From Acidobacteriota bacterium (GTDB lineage: Bacteria; Acidobacteriota; Terriglobia; Acidiferrales; UBA7541), in assembly GCA_003223245.1 (NCBI GenBank), contig QHYI01000136.1, forward strand, positions 71,851-135,850: a DNA stretch of 64,000 bases, in the 5' to 3' direction. Position numbers and translations under genes: made by a program. Below are positions 52,456 through 61,338 of the stretch, in pieces (the stretch's first letter is position 1; every line of letters starts with the position of its first letter). The notes below the pieces were generated by a model. That model was not told where the DNA came from. It did not search any database and saw nothing but the letters and a program-made list of their open reading frames with translations.

Positions 52456-53259
52456 CTAGTCGCTTCCTGGGACCGAGAACCCATGATTTTCCAGGGTTCT
52501 TTTGCCCGCAGGGCTCTTCATAAAGCTCAAAACCGCGAGTGCCGCCGTCTTGTTCTTCGCACCTTTCAGCATCACCGCTCCCTGCTCAATCGGCGGGTGC
52601 ATCTCCGCGGGAATTTGCCAAAACGTTCCTTTTTTCATTCCAGGTGAAAGCGCCAGGGAAAGGGCGATGATCCCTGCCTGCGCATTTGCGGATTGCACGA
52701 ATTGCGCGGCTTGCGAAATGTTTTCGCCGTAGACGAGCTTCCCTTTCACTTGTTCGTAGATTCCAGCCTTTTGCAGAGCCGAGACAGCCGCTCGTCCATA
52801 CGGCGCAAGTGCCGGATTCGCGATGGCGATTTTTTGCACACGTGAATCGAGCAAGCCATTCCAGCCCAGTTTCGCCACAGCAACCGGCGAATCAGGAGGC
52901 GTCCAAATCACAATTTGTCCGCGGGCATACTCAAAAAGAGTTCCCGGCTCTGTAAGGCCCGCCGACTCCAGCCTCTTCGGGTATTCCATATCGGCTGAAA
53001 AGAAGAGATCGAACGGTGCGCCGCTTTGAATTTGCGCAAAGAAGTTTCCGCTCGAACCGATAGTTACGTCTATTTTCGTGCCCGTCTCGTGTTCAAACTC
53101 TTTGGAAAGGTCTTCCATGGCGAATTTCAAGTCGGCTGCAGCGGCCACGCGCAAGACATCCTGCTCTTGCGCCGGTGAATTCGTCGACGCGACGAGAACA
53201 GCTGCAAGGACCACGCGTAGGGCGAGCCGCCCAAGGGCTTTTGTCCTTCGACGAGTCAA
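52456..53259 (-). CDS. modA: Molybdate-binding periplasmic protein
   Basis: A 267-residue solute-binding protein with signal peptide (LALRVVLAAVLVASTNSPAQ). Binding-site segments are visible: VAAAADLKFAMEDLSKEFEH, TIGSSGNFFAQIQSGAPFDL with the oxyanion-binding serines, FFSADMEYPKRL, and IANPALAPYGRAAVSALQ. It delivers molybdate or tungstate to ModBC. The start is a TTG at 53259 without a good ribosome site; a GTG at 53214 would destroy the n-region. It lies 31 bases downstream of the HTH-TOBE regulator and appears to be the second gene of that operon. Confidence 0.93.
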   Translation of the reverse strand: MTRRRTKALGRLALRVVLAAVLVASTNSPAQEQDVLRVAAAADLKFAMEDLSKEFEHETGTKIDVTIGSSGNFFAQIQSGAPFDLFFSADMEYPKRLESAGLTEPGTLFEYARGQIVIWTPPDSPVAVAKLGWNGLLDSRVQKIAIANPALAPYGRAAVSALQKAGIYEQVKGKLVYGENISQAAQFVQSANAQAGIIALSLALSPGMKKGTFWQIPAEMHPPIEQGAVMLKGAKNKTAALAVLSFMKSPAGKRTLENHGFSVPGSD

Positions 53260-53290
53260 GAGTCACCAGTCACGAGTCGGAGGAGTTCAC

Positions 53291-53698
53291 TCACACACGG
53301 AGGATCATCACTTCCGTGGACTTAATGAGCGCCGCTGCACGGTCACCGGGCTTGAGACGAAGTTCCTTCGCGGCATCGGCCGTGATGATCGAAGTGATGT
53401 GCTGCTCGCCGATAGCCAGCGTCACTTGGGCGAGCAGCCCGCTGACCTTGAGCCCAACGACACGGCCAATCAGCTGATTGCGCCCGCTGATTCTGCGAAA
53501 ATGCAGTCGCCGCGCGGCCAGATCGCCGCGCTCAAACTTCTTGGGAATCAAGCGATCGATCTCGCTCTCGGGAACGCGGTGGTGTCCGCCAGGAGTCTTC
53601 ACCGACTTGATCTTGCCGTGGTAGATCCACTGCTTCAGCGTGGGATAGCTGATGCCCAGAATGTTCGCCGCCTCGCGCGGCGCCAGCAGCTTCTGCAC
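53291..53698 (-). CDS. HTH (excisionase/MerR-type) regulator fused to a molybdate-binding TOBE domain
   Basis: A 135-residue protein. The first 55 residues form an HTH_17/excisionase-type DNA-binding domain (LAPREAANILGISYPTLKQW, then YHGKIKSVKTPGGHHRVPES), and residues about 68-135 form one Mop/TOBE domain (RNQLIGRVVGLKVSGLLAQV and following, with the SIITADAAKELRLKPGD segment). The build matches short molybdate-responsive regulators that differ from E. coli ModE in DNA-binding domain. It starts at a GTG behind AGGGGG and heads the operon with modA, modB and modC, so it probably regulates it in response to molybdate. Confidence 0.9.
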   Translation of the reverse strand: MQKLLAPREAANILGISYPTLKQWIYHGKIKSVKTPGGHHRVPESEIDRLIPKKFERGDLAARRLHFRRISGRNQLIGRVVGLKVSGLLAQVTLAIGEQHITSIITADAAKELRLKPGDRAAALIKSTEVMILRV

Positions 53699-53710
53699 GT
53701 ATCGCCCCCT

Positions 53711-53725
53711 GGTATATAAAATACC
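53711..53725 (-). promoter_or_regulatory. Candidate operator/promoter of the mod operon
   Basis: GGTATATAAAATACC (53711-53725) is an AT-centred palindrome with 5-base arms, 13 bases upstream of the regulator start. On the minus strand it contains a TATTTT box, 18 bases after TTGAAG, which fits a sigma-70 promoter. An operator overlapping the -10 box would allow autoregulation. The TATAT-rich core recalls ModE-type sites, but identity is unproven. Confidence 0.45.
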
Positions 53726-53792
53726 TCACATGGAGACGATGCTTCAATACGCTTTTATACGATTAGATCACCGTGACGCCGTCGCGATCTTG

Positions 53793-56216
53793 TTAGTTCC
53801 GGAGCGGTTTGCCGGTTTTCAAGGTGTGGGCAATGCGCTCCTGGGTTTTCTTTTCACCACAGAGGGAGACGAACGCTTCGCGCTCGAGATCGAGAATATA
53901 TTGTTCGCTAACCATCTGCGGGGCCGTCAGCGGCCCGCCGGCAAGAATGTTTGCCAGTTTCCGGCCAACGTGCGCGTCATATTCCGAAGCAAAGCCGCCG
54001 CGCATCATCATGTGGATCGCCAATTTCGCGCCGGCGAGGAACTGTTCGCCTAGGACTTTGATTTGCGTGGTCTGCGCGCCTTCTTGCCAACTCGCGGCAG
54101 GCCGTTTGTAACCGCCTCGCGCCAAGGCCAGTGCAACTTCCTTCGCATCCGCCACCAGTCGATCGCGATTCATCGAAACGCCGTCTTCGCGCCGCAAATA
54201 ACCAAGTTCACGGCACTCTTCCGCGCTCGTGCCAACCTTCGCCATAGCGATGGCCTCAAACACAGGCTTCAACGCATGGAACAAATCCAAATCTTCGCCA
54301 CCTGCCGCGTGTTCGTTGGCGCGAATCAGCATCTCCTTGGTTCCACCGCCTCCCGGAATCAAGCCCACTCCCGCTTCGACCAATCCGATGTACGCTTCCC
54401 CAGCCGCCTGAACCTTTGCCGCGTGCAGGCTCACTTCGCACCCGCCGCCGAGCGCCAGGCCTTGCGGCGCCGCAACCACCGGCTTCGGCGCGTATTTCAT
54501 CGCTAGATTGACGTTTTGAAACTGCTTCACGGCCATATGCAGTTCGTCCCATTCCTGTTCCTGCGCCGCCACGAGCACCAGCATCAGATTTGCGCCAACC
54601 GAAAAATTCGCCGCCTGATTGGCAACGACCATGGCGTCGAAATCGGTTTCCAGACGCTTCAGCCCTTTATGCATCATGGCAATCAGATCCGCGCCAATCG
54701 CGTTCATCTTGGCATGAAATTCGCAGCAAACCACGCCGTCCCCCAAATCAATTAGGCTCGCTCCCGCATTCTTCTCGATTTCGCGTCCACCTTCTTTCAA
54801 TGACTTCAGGATGATGACACCTTTGGGCTCTTCGACCCTCCGTGCGCCGCCTGTGCAAACATCAAAGACCGTGGTCGTCCCTTTTTCCGATTCATAAAAT
54901 GCTTTGCGCCCGTTCGAAAGCACTTTCTCGATGACCGCCGGAATGGCCTTACCTTCTTTCTGCACTTGCGCCGCAAAAGCTTTCACTCCCAGCGCATCCA
55001 TCATTTCGAACGGCCCAAGCTCCCAACCAAAGCCCCAGCGCATCGCGCGGTCCACATCGGCAACATTGTCGGAAATCTCCGGCACGCGCCGCGCCGCGTA
55101 CAGGCACATTTCGGAAAGACCGCCCCACATGAACTGCTGCGCCTGGTCGCCTTTTTGTCCTTCCAGAAGCGGTCCCACTAGCGCGCGCAACCGCTCGCGC
55201 GTGTCTTCAATGGCTTTGCCCATTTCAAGCGAGGCAAATTTCGCCTTCTGCCGCGGGCGGTATTCCATCGTTTTCCGTTCAAGCGCGAGAATTTCCTTCT
55301 CGCCTGCGCCGCGAACTTTCTTATAAAAGCCCTGCCCGGTCTTGTCGCCCAGCCAGCCGCGCTTGACCATTTCTTCGACCAGCGCCGGTACTCTGTACCG
55401 TTCCCGCGATTCATCGTTGGGCGCGGTTTCGTAAATGTTCTTCACTACGTGCACAAGCACGTCCAGGCCCACAATGTCCGCCGTTCGAAACGTCGCCGAT
55501 TTTGGCCAGCCCACCGCCGGGCCGGTGCAGGCGTCCACCTCTTCAATGGTCATCCCGAGCGTTTCCATCAGTCGCAGAGCGTTCAGCATCGAGAACGTTC
55601 CTATACGGTTCGCAATAAAATTCGGCGTGTCTTTGGCGATGACCACGCCTTTGCCGAGCCGGCGGTCGCAAAAGTCGCTGAGTGTCGCGATCACTTCCTT
55701 CGAAGTTTTCGGGCCGGGAATCACTTCGACCAACTTCAGATAACGCGGCGGATTGAAGAAGTGTGTGCCCGCCCAATGCTGCTGGAATTCTTCATTCATG
55801 CCTTCGGCGATCAAGTGCACGGGTAAACCAGAAGTATTGGTCGTTACGATCGCGCCGGGCTTGCGAAACTGCGCCACGCGCGCTAGCAATTTGCGCTTGA
55901 TTTCCAGGTTTTCCGCGACGACTTCGATAACCCAGTCCGCTTCGGCGCAGCGCGCCAAATCATCCTCAAAATTGCCAATCGAAATCCTGTCGGCAAGGGA
56001 AGGAGTAAAGAAAGCAGCCGGTTTTGATTTTTTTGCTGCCTCCAGCCCCGTCCGCACGATTTTGTTGCGTTCCGGCGAAAGCGCATCGGCGGGCAAGTCT
56101 GGCGGGACAATATCCAGCAACACGCAGGGCAGGCCAGCGTTTGCGAAGTGCGCCGCGATTCGCGAACCCATTGTTCCTGCTCCCAGCACCACTGCCTTTT
56201 CGATGCGTCTTTCCAT
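53793..56216 (-). CDS. FadN-type 3-hydroxyacyl-CoA dehydrogenase/enoyl-CoA hydratase
   Basis: An 807-residue bifunctional beta-oxidation enzyme. The order of domains is that of B. subtilis FadN and not of E. coli FadB: the NAD-binding hydroxyacyl-CoA dehydrogenase domain comes first (VVLGAGTMGSRIAAHFANAG, later GTHFFNPPRYLKLVEVIPG and KDTPNFIANRIG), and the enoyl-CoA hydratase domain lies in the C-terminal half (NFSVGANLML, KPVVAAPQGLALGGGCEVSL, GLIPGGGGTKEML). It carries out the hydration and oxidation steps on acyl-CoA. No thiolase or acyl-CoA dehydrogenase gene is adjacent within the window. The ATG at 56216 is preceded by AAGGC; it is divergent from the patatin gene. Confidence 0.93.
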   Translation of the reverse strand: MERRIEKAVVLGAGTMGSRIAAHFANAGLPCVLLDIVPPDLPADALSPERNKIVRTGLEAAKKSKPAAFFTPSLADRISIGNFEDDLARCAEADWVIEVVAENLEIKRKLLARVAQFRKPGAIVTTNTSGLPVHLIAEGMNEEFQQHWAGTHFFNPPRYLKLVEVIPGPKTSKEVIATLSDFCDRRLGKGVVIAKDTPNFIANRIGTFSMLNALRLMETLGMTIEEVDACTGPAVGWPKSATFRTADIVGLDVLVHVVKNIYETAPNDESRERYRVPALVEEMVKRGWLGDKTGQGFYKKVRGAGEKEILALERKTMEYRPRQKAKFASLEMGKAIEDTRERLRALVGPLLEGQKGDQAQQFMWGGLSEMCLYAARRVPEISDNVADVDRAMRWGFGWELGPFEMMDALGVKAFAAQVQKEGKAIPAVIEKVLSNGRKAFYESEKGTTTVFDVCTGGARRVEEPKGVIILKSLKEGGREIEKNAGASLIDLGDGVVCCEFHAKMNAIGADLIAMMHKGLKRLETDFDAMVVANQAANFSVGANLMLVLVAAQEQEWDELHMAVKQFQNVNLAMKYAPKPVVAAPQGLALGGGCEVSLHAAKVQAAGEAYIGLVEAGVGLIPGGGGTKEMLIRANEHAAGGEDLDLFHALKPVFEAIAMAKVGTSAEECRELGYLRREDGVSMNRDRLVADAKEVALALARGGYKRPAASWQEGAQTTQIKVLGEQFLAGAKLAIHMMMRGGFASEYDAHVGRKLANILAGGPLTAPQMVSEQYILDLEREAFVSLCGEKKTQERIAHTLKTGKPLRN

Positions 56217-56322
56217 AAGTTGCCTTTTGTCGCGAAGATGTTCTCGGAACGACAGGTTACAAAACCGGCAAGCCGCGGTCAAACGCGGGCATGCCTTAGG
56301 GCATCCGAGCTAAAATAGAAAG

Positions 56323-57237
56323 ATGGCGGAGGAAGAAAAAGCCTCGGGACCACTTGCCTGGTTCAGAAACGCGAAGGACAAAATTCGCGCGTTCGCCTAT
56401 GGCAACGAGCCGCTGCGCCCGGAGCGCCCGCGCGTCGGCTTGGCGCTCTCAGGCGGCTTTGCCCGCGGCATCGCGCACATCGGCGTGCTGCGCGTGCTGC
56501 GCGAAGCGGGCATCCCCATTGACTGCGTGGGGGGCACAAGCGTCGGCGCTTTGATTGGCGCGGCTTTTTGCGGCGGCGCCGCGCTCGACGAAATGGAAAA
56601 AATCGGCTCCGTCACGACTTTCGCCGATTTTGGGCGTTGGACGCCTTCCTGGCTCGGGCTGGCCACCAACCAGCGCATGGAAAAATTTCTCGCGCGCTTC
56701 ACGCCCGCCAAAACGTTCGAGGAGTTGCAGACGCCTCTGGCCATCGCCGCCACCGACATCATTGACGGAGTTACTGTCTATTATTCGACGGGCCCGATTG
56801 CTCCGCCCCTTCGCGCGTCCTGTGCTTACCCTGGCCTTTTCGTTCCCATCGAATATGAAGATCGCACGCTGGTGGACGGCTTTCTCACCTCGCCTGTGCC
56901 CATCGAGGGCGTGCTTTTGCTTGGCGCGGACATCGTCGTTGCCGTGTACCTTGAGTCCGGCAATCTCGGGCAGCCGCGCACCCTCACTGACATTCTCAGC
57001 CGCTCCTTCAGCATTATGCAGCGGCATGCCGACCTCGCCTGGCGCACGCAGGCGGACATCATCATCGAGCCGGACGTAAAGCAATTTGTGTGGGACGATT
57101 TCACGAAAACGCCGGACATGGTCGCTGCCGGAGAAATCGCCGCGCTTCATGCTTTGCCGCAGATTCGCGCAGCATTGCGCGGCGAAAAGCGCGACACCGC
57201 TTCTGGCGGCAACCTCTCCCCTGCGGCCCTGAAATAA
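56323..57237 (+). CDS. Patatin-like phospholipase (RssA-type)
   Basis: A 304-residue serine lipase without signal peptide. The oxyanion motif is ALSGGFARGIAHIG, the nucleophile is Ser73 in GGTSVGAL, and the catalytic dyad aspartate is Asp185 in TLVDGFLTSP. These form the Ser-Asp dyad of bacterial patatins; members release fatty acids from lipids. It begins 106 bases from the divergent FadN-type gene, so a link with fatty-acid breakdown is plausible, though not proven. Confidence 0.93.
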   Translation: MAEEEKASGPLAWFRNAKDKIRAFAYGNEPLRPERPRVGLALSGGFARGIAHIGVLRVLREAGIPIDCVGGTSVGALIGAAFCGGAALDEMEKIGSVTTFADFGRWTPSWLGLATNQRMEKFLARFTPAKTFEELQTPLAIAATDIIDGVTVYYSTGPIAPPLRASCAYPGLFVPIEYEDRTLVDGFLTSPVPIEGVLLLGADIVVAVYLESGNLGQPRTLTDILSRSFSIMQRHADLAWRTQADIIIEPDVKQFVWDDFTKTPDMVAAGEIAALHALPQIRAALRGEKRDTASGGNLSPAALK

Positions 57238-57285
57238 ACTAAACAAGCGCGGGTTGGACCCTCTGCCAGTGGCTGCATGACGGAC

Positions 57286-57582
57286 CTATAATCTGTGCGT
57301 GCAATCCTGCCGGTTTCCAGAGAGCGCTTTGGTGACCTTCACCACCACGGGCTGTCCTCGGCCTTTCCCGTGTTGCGTCAACCATGCAGCGAGTCCTTCC
57401 GCAAAGCGTTCCGGCGTGAGCCGAAAGCTGGCTTCGATCTTCCCATCGGCGACGGGGAGGGTGTCGTCAAAATCCACGGAATTGGTGAAGTTGCGCATGC
57501 AGAATTGGTCCAGCCACTCGAGCGGGCAGGGCTTCGTTTCGCCCTGAATCACCACATGCACATTGAATTTTTGCGCGTACAT
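57286..57582 (-). CDS. Small protein of unknown function
   Basis: A 98-residue protein starting with ATG at 57582 (MYAQKFNVHVVIQGETKPCP). Alternating beta-like segments and an amphipathic helix (LTPERFAEGLAAWLTQHG) suggest a small alpha/beta fold, loosely like a 6-carboxytetrahydropterin-synthase-sized domain, but no catalytic motif is seen. It lies 21 bases downstream of the secreted protein gene ending at 57604 and is probably in the same transcript. Confidence 0.6.
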   Translation of the reverse strand: MYAQKFNVHVVIQGETKPCPLEWLDQFCMRNFTNSVDFDDTLPVADGKIEASFRLTPERFAEGLAAWLTQHGKGRGQPVVVKVTKALSGNRQDCTHRL

Positions 57583-57603
57583 GCGTTTGGCACAGCCACA
57601 GGG

Positions 57604-58047
57604 TCAGGGCAAGGGGATCTTGAGGAACCTGATTCTTTCGCGCTCTGCTGGATTCATGATCAGTCTCTGTGTTTGCCGTTCGTACTCGCCGAGATAGGCC
57701 TTGGACCAACTTCCGTTGGCGACCAATGCCGCCACGTTGTCTTCGTATTTGTATCCGGCGTATTTCGCGTCAGAGAAAAAGCTTACCGACCACGTCTTTC
57801 CCCAGCCTGGCCGGCATTGTTTCAGAGATGCCTGCAAAGGGAGCAACACTTTTCGCGCCTTGGAGACTGTATTGATTTGGTCGACGCGGACAATAACAAA
57901 GATTCTTTCGTTCCGATCATCGATTCGAACAATTTTAGCCGAATCGTCGCTCTTACAACTTTCCTGAGGAGGGGTCTGCGCAACAATCCTGGGTAGGGGC
58001 AGGAACGCCAAAGCAAAAGCGGCCAAATACGCTTTCCGAATCCCCAA
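57604..58047 (-). CDS. Small secreted protein of unknown function
   Basis: About 147 residues: a signal peptide (RKAYLAAFALAFLPLPRIVA) followed by an alpha/beta region of about 110 residues containing IVRIDDRNERIFVIVRVDQI and GWGKTWSVSFFSDAKYAGYK. No family is recognised. The TTG at 58047 has GGGTGA four bases upstream and lies 17 bases after the desaturase stop; the frame runs upstream to 58137 inside the desaturase gene, so the start is uncertain. Confidence 0.6.
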   Translation of the reverse strand: MGIRKAYLAAFALAFLPLPRIVAQTPPQESCKSDDSAKIVRIDDRNERIFVIVRVDQINTVSKARKVLLPLQASLKQCRPGWGKTWSVSFFSDAKYAGYKYEDNVAALVANGSWSKAYLGEYERQTQRLIMNPAERERIRFLKIPLP

Positions 58048-58063
58048 AATGTCACCCAGAAAG

Positions 58064-58921
58064 TTAAGATGCGCGAGGCCGCTTGACCGAATGGGCCAAT
58101 CCAACCGCTTCGAGCAAGCAGATAAAATACCATCCAATGTCAGTCTGATACCAGCGCAGTCCCAAGCGCGCCGAGCCGGCGTGCGTGTGATGATTCTTGT
58201 GCCAGTTTTCGCCCCAGGCGGTCAATTGAAAAGGTCCAAGCCACCAGACGTTGATGCTGGAATCCCCTCCCTCCTTGGCCTCGCCAAGGTGCGTCAGGCT
58301 ATTCACCAGGCACTGCAAGTGCAGCGAGTACGCCAGCCGAATGGCGCCCAGCCAGAAAAACCCCATCCAGCCGAAACCCAGAATCAGCCCGAAGAAAATC
58401 GAAACCACAATGACCGGTGTCTCCGCCCACCCCCAAATCTTGTAAATGCGTCCCGTCATTTCCGGCGCCCAGCGCTTTTTGTCTGCGGGCTCCGTTTGAT
58501 ACAGCCAGCGCAGATGCGCCCACCAGAAACCCCCTTGTTTTGGGCTGGAAATATCTTCCGGCTGATCGGTCACCGCATGGTGCAACCGATGATACGCAAC
58601 CCAACTCGCCGGATGGCCCGAGCCGTTGAAGACCGCCCAGAAAATCAGGAACTGCTCGACCAGCGGATGCGTCTTCAGGGTTTTATGCGCCAGCATCCGG
58701 TGATAGCAAACGGTTGTGCCGAGCCCGCCGAGCGCGGTGAAGAATACGGCCATGCCAAATACCTTGAGGCTCGGGAGGGGAAATAGGATCAAGCCAATAA
58801 CGGTAAGGACGTGAATCAGGACCAGGTAGGCGAAGACGCCTTCTTTGCCATGCACGGGTTTCCAGAACGGCCGGTCCCACGGCCGCGCCTGTGGCGCTTG
58901 CTGCGTCAAGCTAATTTCCAT
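58064..58921 (-). CDS. Membrane fatty-acid (acyl-CoA/acyl-lipid) desaturase
   Basis: A 285-residue integral membrane desaturase. Three histidine boxes that bind the di-iron centre are present: HRMLAH, HRLHH and HKNHHTH, with three to four transmembrane helices between. It inserts a double bond, usually at delta-9, into acyl chains and so adjusts membrane fluidity. The ATG at 58921 (MEISLTQQAPQ) is used; the frame extends by 7 codons upstream. Two small unknown genes follow closely downstream. Confidence 0.92.
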   Translation of the reverse strand: MEISLTQQAPQARPWDRPFWKPVHGKEGVFAYLVLIHVLTVIGLILFPLPSLKVFGMAVFFTALGGLGTTVCYHRMLAHKTLKTHPLVEQFLIFWAVFNGSGHPASWVAYHRLHHAVTDQPEDISSPKQGGFWWAHLRWLYQTEPADKKRWAPEMTGRIYKIWGWAETPVIVVSIFFGLILGFGWMGFFWLGAIRLAYSLHLQCLVNSLTHLGEAKEGGDSSINVWWLGPFQLTAWGENWHKNHHTHAGSARLGLRWYQTDIGWYFICLLEAVGLAHSVKRPRAS

Positions 58922-59148
58922 GTATTCTCCGATGATCCGCAAAATTGGGGACGCGGGTGCCCCAGCCAGCTGAGCGCATAGACAATAACCACAATAACAT
59001 TATTCGCTGTAATCTGCTCGGAGACTGTCAAAGACTTTTGTAGAAATAGTGAATAGATAGGTGACCGCCAAGACCGGACAGTTGAAATTCCTACAATCGG
59101 CTTCTTAACCTGTGGCCATCGAAAAGAGCGAGTTCCCTTAGCAGGCGT

Positions 59149-59907
59149 TCATTGATTGGAATGAAGCTTCCAAAGGATTTGCCGCAGCATGCCGAGCAGC
59201 AATTCCGCGTCCTCGGCCGAGACCTTCATCCGCCGAATGAATCGTCGAATTTTTTCTTCGGCTGGCGCCGCAGAACGCGATTTCGCGTTGCTGCCTTTTT
59301 CGCTGCTTTTTAGGTAGCCGCTGGTCTTCAAAGCTTCGAGCAGAAGCGAGGTGAGCCTCTCGAGATCCCCTGCGGGGGCGAGCGCTGTTCTTTCTGGCGC
59401 CGCAGGAGGTTTCTTGTCACGAGCCAATTCATACAGACTGACCGCAACTGCTTGCCCAAGGTTCATCGAGCGGTGCTCTTCCCGCGTGGGGATGCGCATC
59501 AGCCAGTGGCAATGGCTGAGATCCTCATTGGAAAGACCGCGCTTTTCCGAGCCAAAAAGAAGCGCCACGCGGCTTCCGGAAAGGCGCTTTCGAATCAAAC
59601 GCGTTCCCCACCGCAAATCCCGCACCATATGCCACCGATTCCGCCGGTGCAGCGCCGTCGTGCCCACGACCAGCGAGCAATCCGCGACCGCTTCCTTCAA
59701 CGAATTGAATTCCTCCGCTTGTGCGAGCAGCGGCGCTGCCCCCACGGCCGAACGCGCCTCGCGAAACGCCAATTCGTAGGGATTCACCACGCGCAAATGC
59801 AGGAAGCCGAAGTTGCTCATCGCGCGCGCCGCCGCTCCAATATTCAGCGGGTTCCGCGTATTCACCAGCACCACGCGCAGCCGGTCGAAATCGTTTTCTC
59901 TAGACAA
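59149..59907 (-). CDS. TrmJ-like tRNA/rRNA 2'-O-methyltransferase (SpoU superfamily)
   Basis: A 252-residue RNA methyltransferase with the trefoil-knot (SPOUT) fold. Motif 1 is NPLNIGAAARAMSNFG, motif 2 LLFGSEKRGLSNEDL and motif 3 IPTREEHRSMNLGQAVAV; these form the SAM site. The basic C-terminal extension resembles TrmJ, which methylates position 32 of certain tRNAs. The start is a TTG at 59907 close behind GAGG. It stands downstream of the nfnB scar on the same strand. Confidence 0.9.
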   Translation of the reverse strand: MSRENDFDRLRVVLVNTRNPLNIGAAARAMSNFGFLHLRVVNPYELAFREARSAVGAAPLLAQAEEFNSLKEAVADCSLVVGTTALHRRNRWHMVRDLRWGTRLIRKRLSGSRVALLFGSEKRGLSNEDLSHCHWLMRIPTREEHRSMNLGQAVAVSLYELARDKKPPAAPERTALAPAGDLERLTSLLLEALKTSGYLKSSEKGSNAKSRSAAPAEEKIRRFIRRMKVSAEDAELLLGMLRQILWKLHSNQ

Positions 59908-59958
59908 GGGCCTCTAATCTACAACACCGAAGCGGGAACAAGCGCAATCGCAGGTCCT

Positions 59959-60136
59959 CTACGCGGTGGGAGCTTCCCATACGCCAGTAGTCAGATATTC
60001 ATGAATGGATTTCGCCACGCGCCTTGCGCCCATCTCTAAGATTACCGTGGCGCTCCCGGTGACGATATCGCCGCCGGGAAAAACTCCTCGAGCTGCGCGG
60101 CACGGCATCCGGTTCTGGCACGGCCTGCCGCGGCAC
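59959..60136 (-). pseudogene. Deletion scar of gltA/nfnB (NADPH-dependent oxidoreductase large subunit)
   Basis: Right after the NfnA-like stop (TAA at 60140-60138) the minus strand starts a new gene at GTG 60136: VPRQAVPEPDAVPR, the conserved N-terminus of NfnB/GltA-type proteins (..R..MPEQD...R..NF.EV). One base out of frame, the next codons read GVFPGGDIVTGSATVILEMG and RRVAKSIHEYL, the family C-terminus (GVFAGGDIV.G.aTVI.AM..G..AA..I..YL), up to the stop at 59959-59961. About 1.2-1.3 kb in between, including both nucleotide-binding domains, is missing. The gene cannot work. Confidence 0.8.
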
Positions 60137-60137
60137 T

Positions 60138-61079
60138 TTAACGCGTTCTTTCAGCGTCAGGGGGTTCCGTGAAGGTGCGGCCGGCGGCTTCATCGCGCGC
60201 CTCCGGACACGACAGGCACGGTTCTTCGCTTTGCGTGCCGTTCTTCGCCGCCTGCACCTCGCGGACGAATTCTTCCGTCGCGCGTCGTTCCGCCTCGCGG
60301 TACATGCTGTTGCGCTGCACCAGCACTTCGAAATTCACGCGATGCGCCTCAAACTCCGGCCCGTCCACACACGCAAATTGGCTTTTCTCGTCCACTAGCA
60401 CCCGGCAGCCGCCGCACATTCCCGTGCCGTCCATGATGATCGGATTAAGGCTAATCACCGTTCGAATCCCTACCGGCCGGGTCAATTCTGCGACAGCGCT
60501 CATCATCACCACGGGGCCCACTGCGAGAACCAGGTCAATCGGCGTGCCGCGTTTGATGAGCTCCCGCAGCCAATCCGTGACGAAGCCTTTCAACCCATAG
60601 CTTCCGTCATCTGTGGTCACGATCAGCGTGTCGCTCACCGCGCGCATTTCCCGCTCCAGAATCACCAATTCTTTGCTCCGCGCCCCAATAATGGAAATGA
60701 CGTCGTTGCCCGCGCGCTTCAAGGCCAAGGCCGTGGCGTAAGCCATGGCCGTCCCTACGCCCCCACCAACCACCACTACGGTTCCAAACTTATTGATTTC
60801 CGAGGGTTTGCCTAAGGGGCCGACCACGTCAGCCAACACATCTCCGGGTCGCAGGGCGTGCATCAGGTGCGTGGTCTTGCCCACGGCCTGCACCACGATG
60901 CTAATCGTCCCCCCTGCGGGATCTGAGTTTTCAATCGTCAGTGGCATGCGCTCGCCCTGCTCGTTGACTCGAACCATGACGAACTGGCCTGGCTTTTGCT
61001 CGCGGGCAATCCGGGAAGCCTCAATAACGAAGCGCTTGATACCTGGGGCTAGGAATTGGGCCTGCCGGATTTTGAACAC
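60138..61079 (-). CDS. NfnA-like ferredoxin-NADP+ oxidoreductase subunit alpha (sulfide dehydrogenase beta-like)
   Basis: A 313-residue FAD/NAD(P)-binding protein. The FAD domain has GQFVMVRVNEQGERMPLTIE and the NAD(P) domain starts at VVVVGGGVGTAMAYATA. The C-terminal [2Fe-2S] site is the typical D-G-T-G-M-C-G-G-C with a further Cys about 12 residues later (FACVDGPEF). In NfnAB this subunit works with NfnB (GltA-like) in electron bifurcation between ferredoxin and NAD(P)H. Here the C-terminus carries an added CLSCPE motif. The GTG at 61079 with GGAG before it is chosen over longer starts. Its partner is only a scar directly downstream. Confidence 0.9.
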   Translation of the reverse strand: MFKIRQAQFLAPGIKRFVIEASRIAREQKPGQFVMVRVNEQGERMPLTIENSDPAGGTISIVVQAVGKTTHLMHALRPGDVLADVVGPLGKPSEINKFGTVVVVGGGVGTAMAYATALALKRAGNDVISIIGARSKELVILEREMRAVSDTLIVTTDDGSYGLKGFVTDWLRELIKRGTPIDLVLAVGPVVMMSAVAELTRPVGIRTVISLNPIIMDGTGMCGGCRVLVDEKSQFACVDGPEFEAHRVNFEVLVQRNSMYREAERRATEEFVREVQAAKNGTQSEEPCLSCPEARDEAAGRTFTEPPDAERTR

Positions 61080-61338
61080 GCGCGCTCCGCGATGATGCAC
61101 GCCGTATTTTGGGGCTCGCGCGACCCCTTGGCCGTGATCTTGGTCACACCTCAAAGTGACCCGCGCACGGCTCCTTGGTGGGCCGGGTTGCGCGGAAGGC
61201 AAGCCCTAACATAGACTGGTTTTTGGATAGAATCATCGCGCCTTGCCAACCCGGGCCGAGAGTTCCCTCCTAAAAGAGGCCTGTTGGTATGGCCGAGTCC
61301 ATTTCGCTCTAAGACCTCGCTTTGCGAGGGGCTTCACC

